This document shows, in pieces, positions 25,404 through 33,977 of a stretch of 64,000 nucleotides of DNA. The translations under genes and the position numbers were made by a program. This stretch comes from Rhodobacteraceae bacterium UBA6197 (lineage in GTDB: Bacteria > Pseudomonadota > Alphaproteobacteria > Rhodobacterales > Rhodobacteraceae), in the NCBI GenBank assembly GCA_002422085.1, contig DISZ01000015.1:105063-169062 (forward strand), in the 5' to 3' direction. The notes under the pieces are model-generated. The model had not been told where the DNA came from and did not search any database. It saw nothing but the letters and a program-made list of their open reading frames with translations. The stretch's first letter is position 1, and the number at the start of each line of letters is the position of its first letter.

Positions 25404-27566
25404 TCAGACCAGATCAAAACGGTCCGCGTTCATCACCTTGGACCACGCCGCCACGAAATCGCGCACAAAGCGTTCATGGCTGTCGTCCTGGGCATAAAGC
25501 TCGGCATAGGCGCGCAGAACCGAGTTCGACCCGAACACCAGATCGACACGGGTCGCCGTCCATTTGAGCGCGCCGGACTTGCGGTCGCGGATCTCGTAAA
25601 GGTTGCGCCCCACCGGTTGCCAGACATTGCCCATATCGGTCAGGTTGACGAAAAAGTCGGTGCTCAGCGCGCCCACCCGGTCGGTCAGGACGCCGTGCCC
25701 GGTGCCGCCGTAGTTGGTGCCGATCACCCGCATGCCGCCCACAAGGGCCGTCATTTCCGGCGCGGTCAGACCCAACAACTGGCAGCGGTCCAGCAGCAGC
25801 TCTTCCGCGCTGACGACATAGTCCTTTTTCAGCCAGTTGCGGAAACCATCGGCCAGCGGTTCCAGCACGTCGAACGACTCGGCATCGGTCTCGGCGCCCG
25901 AGGCGTCACCCCGGCCCGGCGCGAAGGGCACGGCGATCTCGACACCCGCCGCCCGGGCGGCCGTCTCGATCCCCAGAGTGCCCGCCAGAACGATCACGTC
26001 GGCAAGGCTTGCGCCGCTATCCGCCGCGATCGGTTGCAGCACCGACAGCACTTGCGCCAGACGGGCGGGCTCGTTGCCCTCCCAGTCCTTTTGCGGCGCC
26101 AGACGGATCCGCGCGCCATTCGCCCCGCCGCGCATGTCTGACCTGCGGAAGGTGCGCGCGCTGTCCCAGGCGGTTGCCACCATCTGCGAAACCGACAGGC
26201 CCGAGGACGCAATCCTGGCCTTTACCGCCGCCACGTCATAGTCGCTGCGCCCGGACGGCACCGGATCTTGCCAGATCAGGTCGTCGGTGGGGGCCTCGGG
26301 TCCGATGTAGCGCGTCTTCGGCCCCATGTCGCGGTGGGTCAGCTTGAACCACGCGCGGGCAAAGACCTCGGAGAAGTGGTCCGGGTCGTTGTAGAACCGT
26401 TCCGAAATGGCGCGGTAGGCCGGGTCCATCTTCATCGCCATGTCGGCGTCGGTCATGATCGGGTTGAGGCGGATCGAAGGGTCTTCGACATCGACCGGCT
26501 TGTCGTCCTGCCTGATGTTAACCGGTTCCCATTGCCATGCACCGGCGGGCGATTTCTTCAGCTCCCAGTCGTAGCCCAGCAACAGCTTGAAATAGCCGTT
26601 GTCCCATCTGGTGGGATGGGTCGTCCAGGCGCCCTCAAGGCCGCTTGAGACGGTGTTGCGGCCGACGCCGCGGCTGGTGTGGTTCATCCAGCCCAGCCCC
26701 TGTTCCTCAAGACCTGCGCGTTCCGGTTCGGCGCCGAGGTTCTCGGCCCGGCCGTTGCCATGGCATTTGCCGACGGTATGGCCGCCGGCGGTCAGCGCCA
26801 CGGTTTCCTCGTCGTTCATCGCCATGCGGGCAAAGGTCACGCGCACGTCCTGTGCGGTGCGCAGCGGGTCTGGCTTGCCGTCCACACCTTCGGGGTTCAC
26901 ATAGATCAGGCCCATCTGCACCGCCGCCAGAGGGTTCTCGAGCGACTCGCGGCTTTCGCCTTCATAGCGGCTGGCGCCCAGCCATTCCTTTTCCGAACCC
27001 CAATAGGTGTCTTTTTCCGGCTGCCAGATGTCTTCGCGCCCAAAGGAAAAGCCGTAGGATTTCAGCCCCATGGATTCATAGGCCACGGTGCCGGCAAGGA
27101 TGATCAGGTCGGCCCAGCTCAGCTTGTTGCCGTATTTCTTCTTGATCGGCCACAGCAGACGCCGCGCCTTGTCGAGGTTGACGTTGTCGGGCCAGGAATT
27201 CAGCGGCGCAAAGCGCTGGTTGCCGGTGCCACCGCCGCCCCGGCCGTCGGCCGTGCGGTAGCTGCCCGCCGAATGCCACGCCATGCGCACCATCAGGCCG
27301 CCGTAATGGCCCCAATCCGCCGGCCACCAGTCCTGACTGTCGGTCAAAAGCGCGGTCAGGTCGGCCTTCAGCGCGGCCACGTTCAGTGTCTTGACCTCTT
27401 TGCGGTAGTCGATACCGGCCAGCGGATTGGTCTTGCTGTCATGCTGATGCAGGATGTCGAGGTTCAGCGCGTTGGGCCACCAGCCCGTCACCGTGGTGCT
27501 GGCCGCGGTATTGGCGCCATGCATCACCGGGCATTTCCCGGCCGAGTCGCTATCGTTTCCGTTCAT
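25404..27566 (-). CDS. katG: Catalase-peroxidase KatG
   Basis: A 720-residue bifunctional haem catalase-peroxidase that removes H2O2. Distal residues are R94, W97 and H98 in 'VRMAWHSAGSYR'; the Tyr of the Met-Tyr-Trp adduct is in 'GLIYVNPEGVDG'; the proximal His is in 'ALTAGGHTVGKCHG'. A second, non-haem domain fills the C-terminal half, giving normal family length. ATG at 27566 (MNGNDSD) is chosen because the N-terminus 'AGKCPVMHG' then sits where homologues have it. It is divergent from oxyR, its expected activator. Confidence 0.97.
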   Translation of the reverse strand: MNGNDSDSAGKCPVMHGANTAASTTVTGWWPNALNLDILHQHDSKTNPLAGIDYRKEVKTLNVAALKADLTALLTDSQDWWPADWGHYGGLMVRMAWHSAGSYRTADGRGGGGTGNQRFAPLNSWPDNVNLDKARRLLWPIKKKYGNKLSWADLIILAGTVAYESMGLKSYGFSFGREDIWQPEKDTYWGSEKEWLGASRYEGESRESLENPLAAVQMGLIYVNPEGVDGKPDPLRTAQDVRVTFARMAMNDEETVALTAGGHTVGKCHGNGRAENLGAEPERAGLEEQGLGWMNHTSRGVGRNTVSSGLEGAWTTHPTRWDNGYFKLLLGYDWELKKSPAGAWQWEPVNIRQDDKPVDVEDPSIRLNPIMTDADMAMKMDPAYRAISERFYNDPDHFSEVFARAWFKLTHRDMGPKTRYIGPEAPTDDLIWQDPVPSGRSDYDVAAVKARIASSGLSVSQMVATAWDSARTFRRSDMRGGANGARIRLAPQKDWEGNEPARLAQVLSVLQPIAADSGASLADVIVLAGTLGIETAARAAGVEIAVPFAPGRGDASGAETDAESFDVLEPLADGFRNWLKKDYVVSAEELLLDRCQLLGLTAPEMTALVGGMRVIGTNYGGTGHGVLTDRVGALSTDFFVNLTDMGNVWQPVGRNLYEIRDRKSGALKWTATRVDLVFGSNSVLRAYAELYAQDDSHERFVRDFVAAWSKVMNADRFDLV

Positions 27567-27711
27567 GTGTGTCTCCAACTCTGGCAATCGCCTTCCGAGG
27601 GACAGAGCGCCCCCATGTCGTCCCGAAAGCGGCGCGACTTGGCTTCTCGGGGCGGTCCGTCTGCATGGGCCTTGATAGCCCGGTGTGGCTATAATTGGAA
27701 TTTGCATTATA

Positions 27712-27726
27712 TTATCGGTCTGATAA
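27712..27726. promoter_or_regulatory. Inverted repeat in the katG-oxyR intergenic region
   Basis: TTATC and GATAA are exact inverted arms with a 5-base spacer (a LysR T-N11-A geometry), ten bases before the oxyR ATG. Nearby, ATAAT and ATTAT flank 27690-27709, and GATAG...CTAT spans 27674-27692. The short divergent gap is the expected place for OxyR binding, but the spacing does not match the E. coli ATAG-N7-CTAT consensus. Confidence 0.45.
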
Positions 27727-27735
27727 GTGGTGCTT

Positions 27736-28686
27736 ATGAACAGGATCTCCTTGAGGCACCTGCGCTACTTTGAGGCGCTGGCCAAACACGGTCATTTCGG
27801 GCGCGCCGCCGCGGCTTGCGCGATCTCGCAACCGGCGCTGTCGCTCCAGATGAAAGAGCTTGAAGATCTGCTGGGCGCGCCGCTGATCGAACGTGGCGGC
27901 CGGCAGATCCGCCTGACCTCGCTGGGCGAGGCCTTTGCCAGCCGCGCAACCGACATCCTGTGCGCCGTGGACGAACTGGGCAACCTGGCGCGCGCCTCGT
28001 TCCGGCCACTGGCGGGGCGATTGCGGATCGGCATCATCCCGACTGTCGCCCCCTATCTGCTGCCGGTCATCATCCAGACGCTTGCCAAACGCTTTCCTGG
28101 CGTCGATCTGCGCCCGCGCGAGGCGGTGACGCAAAAGCTGGTCGATGATCTGATCGGGGGCCGACTGGATACCGCGGTCGTCGCCCTTCCGGTGTCAGAA
28201 CCAAGCCTGCACGAAGAAGCCCTGTTCAATGAGGAATTCGTTCTGGTCCGGCCACATCAGGATGCGTCCAAGCCCGTTCCCAACCCCGAAGCGCTGCGCG
28301 AAATGCGGCTTTTGTTGCTGGAAGAGGGGCATTGCTTTCGCGATCAGGCGCTCTCGTTTTGCAAGATGTCCTCCTCGGAATCGCACGATCTGATGGAGGG
28401 CAGTTCGCTGACCACCTTGGTGCAGATGGTGGACGCGGGCATCGGTGTGACGCTGATCCCGCAGATGGCGATTTCGCTTGAAACCGGCTCGGCCAATGTC
28501 TCGGTCGTGCGCCTGGCGGCGCCGCGCCCGTCGCGCACGATCGGCATGATCTGGCGCAAGACCAATCCGCTTTCGGATCAACTGACCAATGTCGCAAACC
28601 TTGTGCGCGGCGCCGGCACGGCCGTTCGGCATGTCGATGCGTTCGGGGCCGCCGCCGTCGGGACCGCCGACGGGCAGGGCGGTTGA
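27736..28686 (+). CDS. oxyR: Hydrogen-peroxide-sensing LysR regulator OxyR
   Basis: A 316-residue LysR regulator: N-terminal winged helix ('RHLRYFEALAKHGHFGRAAAA', 'ISQPALSLQMKELE') and a C-terminal sensor. The redox cysteines are C200 and C209 in 'EEGHCFRDQALSFCK', nearly the E. coli OxyR sequence and numbering (C199/C208). H2O2 oxidises this pair to a disulfide and activates transcription. ATG at 27736 is chosen over a GTG three codons upstream. It faces katG. Confidence 0.95.
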   Translation: MNRISLRHLRYFEALAKHGHFGRAAAACAISQPALSLQMKELEDLLGAPLIERGGRQIRLTSLGEAFASRATDILCAVDELGNLARASFRPLAGRLRIGIIPTVAPYLLPVIIQTLAKRFPGVDLRPREAVTQKLVDDLIGGRLDTAVVALPVSEPSLHEEALFNEEFVLVRPHQDASKPVPNPEALREMRLLLLEEGHCFRDQALSFCKMSSSESHDLMEGSSLTTLVQMVDAGIGVTLIPQMAISLETGSANVSVVRLAAPRPSRTIGMIWRKTNPLSDQLTNVANLVRGAGTAVRHVDAFGAAAVGTADGQGG

Positions 28687-28691
28687 AGGGC

Positions 28692-29453
28692 TCAGGCGCC
28701 AGAATCGCCGGGGGCCGACGGAGCGGCCACTTCCTGTGCGACGGGCAGGCGGCGCCGGCGCATCAGCCATGCCGCGCCCAAAAGATCGACAATGCCGACC
28801 AGACCGCGTTGCAGGTTATTGTATTTAGAGCTTCCCGCGCTGCGCTCGGAATGGGTCACGGGGGTGGTCACGACGATCAGCCCTTCGCGCAGGATCATCG
28901 CCGGCATGAAGCGGTGCAGATGGTCGAAATAGGCCAGATTCAGATAGGCCGCGCGCGGAAATGCCTTCATCCCACAGCCGGAATCGCGCACCCTGTCATG
29001 CAGCGCCGCGTTGCGGATGCCATTGGCAAAGCGCGACGCCAGGCGTTTTGACAGCGTGTCCTGACGCCGCATCCTCTGGCCCTGCACGAGGCCCAGCTTT
29101 GGGTTCGCGTCCGGTGCCAGAAACGGCGCGATCAGTCCGGGCAGGTTCGAGGCGGGGTTTTGCCCGTCGGCATCCAGCGTCGCGATGATCTGGCCACGCG
29201 CCGCCTGCACGCCGCTGCGAATGGCCGCCGACTGGCCACAGGCCGAGGCATGGCGGATCAGGCGCAGTTGCGGCAGTTCCAGACGCAGCGCCTGCACCGT
29301 GTCGGCGGTGGCGTCCGACGATCCGTCGTCGATCACGATGATCTCATGCGCGGTGGCGGCCAGCACGTCGGCGATGTCGCGCAGGACCGGGCCGATGCAG
29401 GCGGCCTCGTCCTTGGCGGGAAGGATCACGCTGACCTGCGGGGCAAGAGTCAT
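28692..29453 (-). CDS. Family 2 glycosyltransferase, polyprenyl-phosphate type
   Basis: A 253-residue GT-A transferase like dolichol-phosphate mannosyltransferase: 'VSVILPAKDEAACIGPVL' at the N-terminus, 'IIVIDDGSSDAT', and the metal motif in 'ATLDADGQNP'. There is one hydrophobic C-terminal stretch but no GtrA-type transmembrane extension. It probably loads a sugar onto an undecaprenyl carrier in the cytoplasm. Its start overlaps the stop of the ArnT-like gene (ATGA), so the loaded carrier is the likely donor for that enzyme. Confidence 0.88.
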   Translation of the reverse strand: MTLAPQVSVILPAKDEAACIGPVLRDIADVLAATAHEIIVIDDGSSDATADTVQALRLELPQLRLIRHASACGQSAAIRSGVQAARGQIIATLDADGQNPASNLPGLIAPFLAPDANPKLGLVQGQRMRRQDTLSKRLASRFANGIRNAALHDRVRDSGCGMKAFPRAAYLNLAYFDHLHRFMPAMILREGLIVVTTPVTHSERSAGSSKYNNLQRGLVGIVDLLGAAWLMRRRRLPVAQEVAAPSAPGDSGA

Positions 29454-31024
29454 TGGGGGGCCTCGTGGGTCTGGTAAAGATAGTAGGTCTTGCCATGAAA
29501 GCGCCGCGTGTCAAGCAGGCTTAGCGCCGCGTCGCTCGTTTCGACCTGGGTCAGCAGCACACCGCCGGGGTGGCTGGCGATCCATTCCGCTTGGGCCTCG
29601 GGGGTGGTGACCAGGGTGATCGGCTTTGTCAGCCGCCCGGCAAAGGTGAATTGCCCGTGATAGGTTGAATCCGTCAACGCGATGCCTTGGGTTTCGTAGG
29701 GCGCGATCAGCCCGCCGATGATCGTGGGGTCATAGGCCCGCGCCAGAACCGGCGCCACCGCCAGATGCAGCATCAGCAATGTGCCCGGCGCGATCAGCGC
29801 GATATAAAGCCGCCCGCCTTCAAGTTTGGCCGCCGTCAGCACCAGTGCGGCGAACAGCACCGCCGAAGCCAGAAAGGCGCCAAGCCCGATCGTCAATCCG
29901 TCGGCCGTTTCATCGGGCACCAGCCGCAACGTCAGTGCGGTAATCAGCAAGAACAGGACCGCCGTCGGGATCAACAGCAGCAACCGGCGCCAAAGCGCAC
30001 CGGCCGCAACCCCGCCCATCCCCGACAACAGCAGCGCCACCGCCGGCAATTCCGGCACAAGGTAATGCACCTGTTTGCCGCTGATCGCGCTGAAGGCCAG
30101 CGCCGCCGACAAGATCCAGATTGCGAGCAGGCGGCCTTGTTCGCTGTCCAGTAGCCGCGCCGGTGACAATTGTGCCAAGGCGCCGCGCGCCCAACCCCAG
30201 GGCCACAGGAACATCGGGCTGAGCGCAAGGAAAAACCACCAAGGCCGACTGTGCGCGAAGGAACTGACCATCCGCCCCGCACTTTGCCGCCACAGCACGT
30301 CGGCACGGTACTCTGGCCCGCCCAACACCAGCGCCGGGCCAAGCCACAGCCCGACCAGCCCCAGCGCCACCGCCAGCGCCAGCGCCAGACGGCCATACCA
30401 CTGCGCCAGGGGCGGGCGTGTGGCGCCGTCTGCCCAGAATGGCATCAGCAATGCCAAGGGTGCCACATGCACCAGAATGACCGGCCCCTTGGCATAGACC
30501 CCCAGCGCGATCGCCGCGCCAAGCGCCAGCGTCGGGCGCAGACCCGGCGCGCGGCGCAAGCCCAGCAGCGCCCAGACCGCCGCCAGAACGGCGACGCTTT
30601 GCATCACATCGAACATCGTCGTCGAGCCGTAAAACAGGAAAAACCCGGTCGACGCCAGAATCAGCGCGGCAAGGCCGGCGCGCTCGGGGGTCTCGGGCCA
30701 AAGCCGACGCGCCAACCCGCCCGTCAGCGCCACGGCAACGACGCCAAAAATCGGGGTGATGGCGCGCGCGGCCAGTTCGCTGACGCCGGTCACCAGCCAC
30801 ACAAGGTCGATCATCCAGAACAGCAGCGGCGGCTTGTGGCTGTAAAGCGCGCCGTTCAGATGCGGCACGGCCTTTGATCCGCCCAGCCACATTTCCCAGG
30901 CAACGGTCACATAGCGCGTTTCGTCAACCGGCATCAGCGGGCGCAGCGCCACCAGCGCGGCGACTGTCAGCGCAAACAAGAGACAGGCGGCGGCAATCAG
31001 CCGCCAAGGCGTCAGATAGCTCAT
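29450..31024 (-). CDS. ArnT-like PMT-family lipid-linked glycosyltransferase
   Basis: A 524-residue membrane protein with about twelve spans. 'MPVDETRYVTVAWEM' near residue 32 carries the DE catalytic motif of the ArnT/PMT GT-C family, which transfers a sugar from a polyprenyl-phosphate carrier to lipid A or other acceptors on the periplasmic face. ATG at 31024 overlaps the stop of the LAB_N gene; an in-frame extension upstream would cover that gene, so it is rejected. The substrate may be aminoarabinose, galacturonic acid or another sugar. Confidence 0.87.
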   Translation of the reverse strand: MSYLTPWRLIAAACLLFALTVAALVALRPLMPVDETRYVTVAWEMWLGGSKAVPHLNGALYSHKPPLLFWMIDLVWLVTGVSELAARAITPIFGVVAVALTGGLARRLWPETPERAGLAALILASTGFFLFYGSTTMFDVMQSVAVLAAVWALLGLRRAPGLRPTLALGAAIALGVYAKGPVILVHVAPLALLMPFWADGATRPPLAQWYGRLALALAVALGLVGLWLGPALVLGGPEYRADVLWRQSAGRMVSSFAHSRPWWFFLALSPMFLWPWGWARGALAQLSPARLLDSEQGRLLAIWILSAALAFSAISGKQVHYLVPELPAVALLLSGMGGVAAGALWRRLLLLIPTAVLFLLITALTLRLVPDETADGLTIGLGAFLASAVLFAALVLTAAKLEGGRLYIALIAPGTLLMLHLAVAPVLARAYDPTIIGGLIAPYETQGIALTDSTYHGQFTFAGRLTKPITLVTTPEAQAEWIASHPGGVLLTQVETSDAALSLLDTRRFHGKTYYLYQTHEAPQ

Positions 31025-31314
31025 TCCGGGGCCCCTGCGTCCAATGCGGCGGCCTTCGCCTTGGTTCGGATCAGCATCAGGTTGCGGAAATAGACCAGCA
31101 GGCCGAATCCCTGCCCGGTGATGAACACCGGATCGCGGCGCCAGATCGCATAGGCCAGCAAGGTCACGCCGCCGGCGATTGAAAACCACCAGAACGCAAG
31201 CGGCACCACGCTTTCACGTTTCAGCTCGCTGACCAGCCATTGCACCAGAAAGCGGCCCGAGAACATGGCCTGACCCAGAAAGCCCACGCCAAGCCAAAGC
31301 GATTGTTCCGTCAT
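31021..31314 (-). CDS. Lipid-A-biosynthesis N-terminal domain (LAB_N) membrane protein
   Basis: A 97-residue protein with three membrane spans matching the LAB_N domain: 'LGVGFLGQAMFSGRFLVQWL', 'PLAFWWFSIAGGVTLLAYA' and 'YFRNLMLI'. LAB_N proteins accompany polyprenyl-glycosyltransferases in lipid A or glycan modification and may move or position the carrier. ATG at 31314 is chosen over an in-frame start six codons earlier. It is the first gene of the LAB_N, ArnT-like, GT2 operon. Confidence 0.87.
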   Translation of the reverse strand: MTEQSLWLGVGFLGQAMFSGRFLVQWLVSELKRESVVPLAFWWFSIAGGVTLLAYAIWRRDPVFITGQGFGLLVYFRNLMLIRTKAKAAALDAGAPE

Positions 31315-31378
31315 GTATTCGTCCCCAGGCAAGCAGTTTCCGGCCGCGTTAGTCTAAGAAACTGACAGTAGTATGAAT

Positions 31379-32740
31379 TCAACTGGCCGGTCGAAGTTCG
31401 GCTTGGAACCCGTCTTCAGAGCCCGGAGCCGGTGACGTCAAAGCCAGCCGCGCGCCGGCACCATTGGCGATGCTGTCGACAATTGCAAGTCCCAGACCCG
31501 AACCCTTTGCGCGACTTCCTGCGCGCTCGAAGCGTTCAGTCAGCCGAGCCAGGGCATCCGGTGGCACAACTGACCCATGATTGCGCACGCAAAGCGTGCC
31601 ATCGGCGCCCAACGACACTGTGATGGGGGTCCGCGGATCGCCGTGGATCAGGGCGTTTTCGATCAGGTTGCGGGCCAGAATGGCAAAGGCCTCGGGGTCC
31701 AGATGCGAAAGCGCCTCGGCGGGCAGCGTCAGATCCAGCCGCTCGGCGCCGTTGGCACGGGCAAAGTCCTGCGCCACGAGCGCCAGAATCGGGACCAGAT
31801 CCACCTGGCTGGACGACAGCACACCGCCGCCTTCGGCGCGCGACAGTTGCAGCAGCTTTTCAGAAAGCCGTGACACCCGTTTCAGTTCGGCCTCGAGGGT
31901 TTCGGCGCGTGTGCGCAAGGGGCCCGGCGGGGCCTCGGCGATCAGCCGCTGGGTCTGCGCCAGAGTCGCGGCCACCGGGGTGCGCAATTCATGCGCGGCA
32001 TTCGCGGTAAAGCTGCGTTCGGCCTCGATCGTGCGTTCCAGCCGGGCCATCAGGCGGTTCACCGCGTCGCGGATCGGCAGCAATTCCGATTGCAACCCCT
32101 CGGTCGCCAGCGGCGACAGGTCCGAGGCATCGCGGTCATGCACCTCGGCCGACAACGCGGCCACCGGGCGCAGGCTGTTGCGGGTGAACCACGCGATCCC
32201 CAGCAGGCTGAACGGCAACAGCAACAGGATCGGCGCAAACAGCGTGGCGGTCGTTTCCAGCGCCGCCTCGCGCCGATGTTTCAAGGGCTCGGCGACTTCG
32301 ATCATATAGGCGCCCGACACCGCGCTGAGCGCAAAGATCCGGTGGTCGGCGGTATCGTGAAAACCTGTCGGTCCGGGCGTCGCAAAGACCGACAGATCGG
32401 CGTCACTCGAATACATCAGCAACCTGCCGTCGACATCGCGCACCGCATAGGTCAGGTATTTCTCTTGCGAGCCGACCCTGGTGATCCGCTTGGCCGGAAC
32501 GTCGGGCCCGGCGTTGATCAGCTCGATTACCGCCAGCGGCAGGATCCGTTCGGCGGTTTCTCGCAGCGCGCTGTCAAAGACTTCGTCCAGCTCTTCGCGC
32601 GCGACCAGCCCCGCGGCGGTGATTGCCAGCACCCACAAAAGCGCCAGCCCCGCGCCCAGACCCCAAGCCAGATCGCGGCGCAGGCTGCGCGGCCTGGGCT
32701 GCGCGGGCGGTGACGCGGGCAGGGCGGGCGGCAAGTTCAT
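31379..32740 (-). CDS. Sensor histidine kinase
   Basis: A 453-residue membrane kinase: span 1 about 24-46, a ~115-residue periplasmic part, span 2 about 165-187, HAMP, DHp with phospho-acceptor H250 in 'ANAAHELRTPVAA', and an ATPase domain with N-box 'LARNLIENAL' and G-box 'GSGLGLAIVDSIANG'. The layout is that of QseC/TctE/FeuQ-type kinases. Its start overlaps the stop of the response regulator gene by four bases, so it is the cognate partner. The pair is divergent from the octaheme cytochrome gene, a possible target. Confidence 0.94.
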   Translation of the reverse strand: MNLPPALPASPPAQPRPRSLRRDLAWGLGAGLALLWVLAITAAGLVAREELDEVFDSALRETAERILPLAVIELINAGPDVPAKRITRVGSQEKYLTYAVRDVDGRLLMYSSDADLSVFATPGPTGFHDTADHRIFALSAVSGAYMIEVAEPLKHRREAALETTATLFAPILLLLPFSLLGIAWFTRNSLRPVAALSAEVHDRDASDLSPLATEGLQSELLPIRDAVNRLMARLERTIEAERSFTANAAHELRTPVAATLAQTQRLIAEAPPGPLRTRAETLEAELKRVSRLSEKLLQLSRAEGGGVLSSSQVDLVPILALVAQDFARANGAERLDLTLPAEALSHLDPEAFAILARNLIENALIHGDPRTPITVSLGADGTLCVRNHGSVVPPDALARLTERFERAGSRAKGSGLGLAIVDSIANGAGARLALTSPAPGSEDGFQAELRPAS

Positions 32741-33396
32741 GCCTGCCCAAGCCGATAGCCAAGGCCGCGCAGCGTCTCGATGCTGTCGCGCCCCAGCTTC
32801 TTGCGCAGGCGGCTGACATAGACCTCGATGGTGTTGCTTTCGACCTCGGCGTCAAACGAATAAAGCCGCTCTTCGATCTGCGCCTTGGGCACGATCTTGC
32901 CGCGTCGTTGCAGCAGCGTTTCAAAGATGATCCATTCGCGCTGGCTCAGATTGATCGGACCATTGGCGCCGATGATCGCCCGCGCGGCCTGATCTATCGC
33001 CAGATCGCCCAACCGGATCAGCGGGTTCGGGTTGCCCATGTAGCGCCGCGCAACCGATCCGATCCGGGCCGACAGTTCCGCCAGATCGAAGGGTTTGACC
33101 AGATAGTCGTCGGCGCCCGCGTTCAGCCCCTCGATCCGTTCGGTGATCCGGTCCCGCGCCGTCAGGATGATGACCGGCGTCACCGCGCCGCGCTCGCGCA
33201 GAGCGCGCAAGAACCCAAGCCCGGCGCCATCTGGCAACGTCAGATCCAGCAAGATCAGGTCGTAATTCACCGTCTCGGTGCAGGCGCGCGCATCGGCAAG
33301 GGTCTCGACCCAGTCGGGGGTATGGCCCTCGGCGGTAATTTGATCGCGCACCGCCGATCCGATGCCGCGGTCGTCTTCGACCAGAAGAATGCGCAT
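32737..33396 (-). CDS. OmpR-family response regulator
   Basis: A 219-residue regulator: receiver domain with 'LLVEDD', phospho-acceptor D51 in 'LILLDLTLPDG' and the conserved Lys in 'DYLVKPFDL'; then an OmpR winged helix with 'SQREWIIFETLLQRRGKIV' and 'VEVYVSRLRKKLG' (read as IEVYVSRLRKKLG). ATG at 33396 gives the family N-terminus MRILLVEDD; longer frames upstream look non-coding. First gene of a two-gene operon with its kinase. A 12-base direct repeat upstream of the divergent cytochrome gene could be its operator. Confidence 0.94.
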   Translation of the reverse strand: MRILLVEDDRGIGSAVRDQITAEGHTPDWVETLADARACTETVNYDLILLDLTLPDGAGLGFLRALRERGAVTPVIILTARDRITERIEGLNAGADDYLVKPFDLAELSARIGSVARRYMGNPNPLIRLGDLAIDQAARAIIGANGPINLSQREWIIFETLLQRRGKIVPKAQIEERLYSFDAEVESNTIEVYVSRLRKKLGRDSIETLRGLGYRLGQA

Positions 33397-33977
33397 TTCT
33401 GTCCTCGCAATCGGGTCTGCCAGGGGGACCCGCGTCGCAGACTTGCCGTGGCAGGCTGACATGGAGATGAACGGAGTTGCAAGCCGGGTTCCGCCTGACG
33501 CAAGAAATCCTTCCATGAGGGCGCCACGCGGCCCGAAAAGAAAGCCTGCGACGCCCTGGCGGATTCCGGGCGCGGACTTGATGGCCACATGCCTTGGGAT
33601 TGGGGCGTGGGGCGGCTGAGCGGGGCCTGCGACCCCGACGGGGGTTTCGCGTGATCTGGTTGCGCCCAAGGTCCGTGCCCTGCACCGGCCTTGCGCGGGC
33701 TGTCTGCAGTGACCGACGTTGGGCCAAAGCGCGCGCGATCGGCGCGGTCATTTCTGGGGTGACGGGTAGCGCGGTGGCTGCCGCACTGACCGCGCCTGGG
33801 CTGAAAGGAAGGTTGATTCATTTTTTGCGACTGGTAGCATTACTGGTAACATTATTGTAGGGTGCGACGTGATGTCCTGCCTGAAAAGGCCAATTGCCGC
33901 TTGGTAAACCGCATCACATTCGCGTAAATGAATGTTAGGGGCATACTTTCAAGCTAATTTGCCAGATCGGAGTGCTG
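33397..33977. other. 581-base divergent intergenic region
   Basis: It separates the two-component operon from the octaheme cytochrome gene. The first ~400 bases (next to the regulator) are GC-rich with no convincing gene. The last ~150 bases are AT-richer and hold a tandem 12-base direct repeat (33832-33855) and a TGGTAAAC copy near 33902, consistent with a regulated promoter for the cytochrome gene. Confidence 0.7.
33832..33855. promoter_or_regulatory. Tandem 12-bp direct repeat upstream of the octaheme cytochrome gene
   Basis: TGGTAGCATTAC is followed at once by TGGTAACATTAT (two differences in 12). OmpR-family regulators bind direct repeats spaced about one helical turn apart, and such a regulator gene lies divergently upstream. 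The site is about 120 bases before the cytochrome ATG. Confidence 0.45.
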
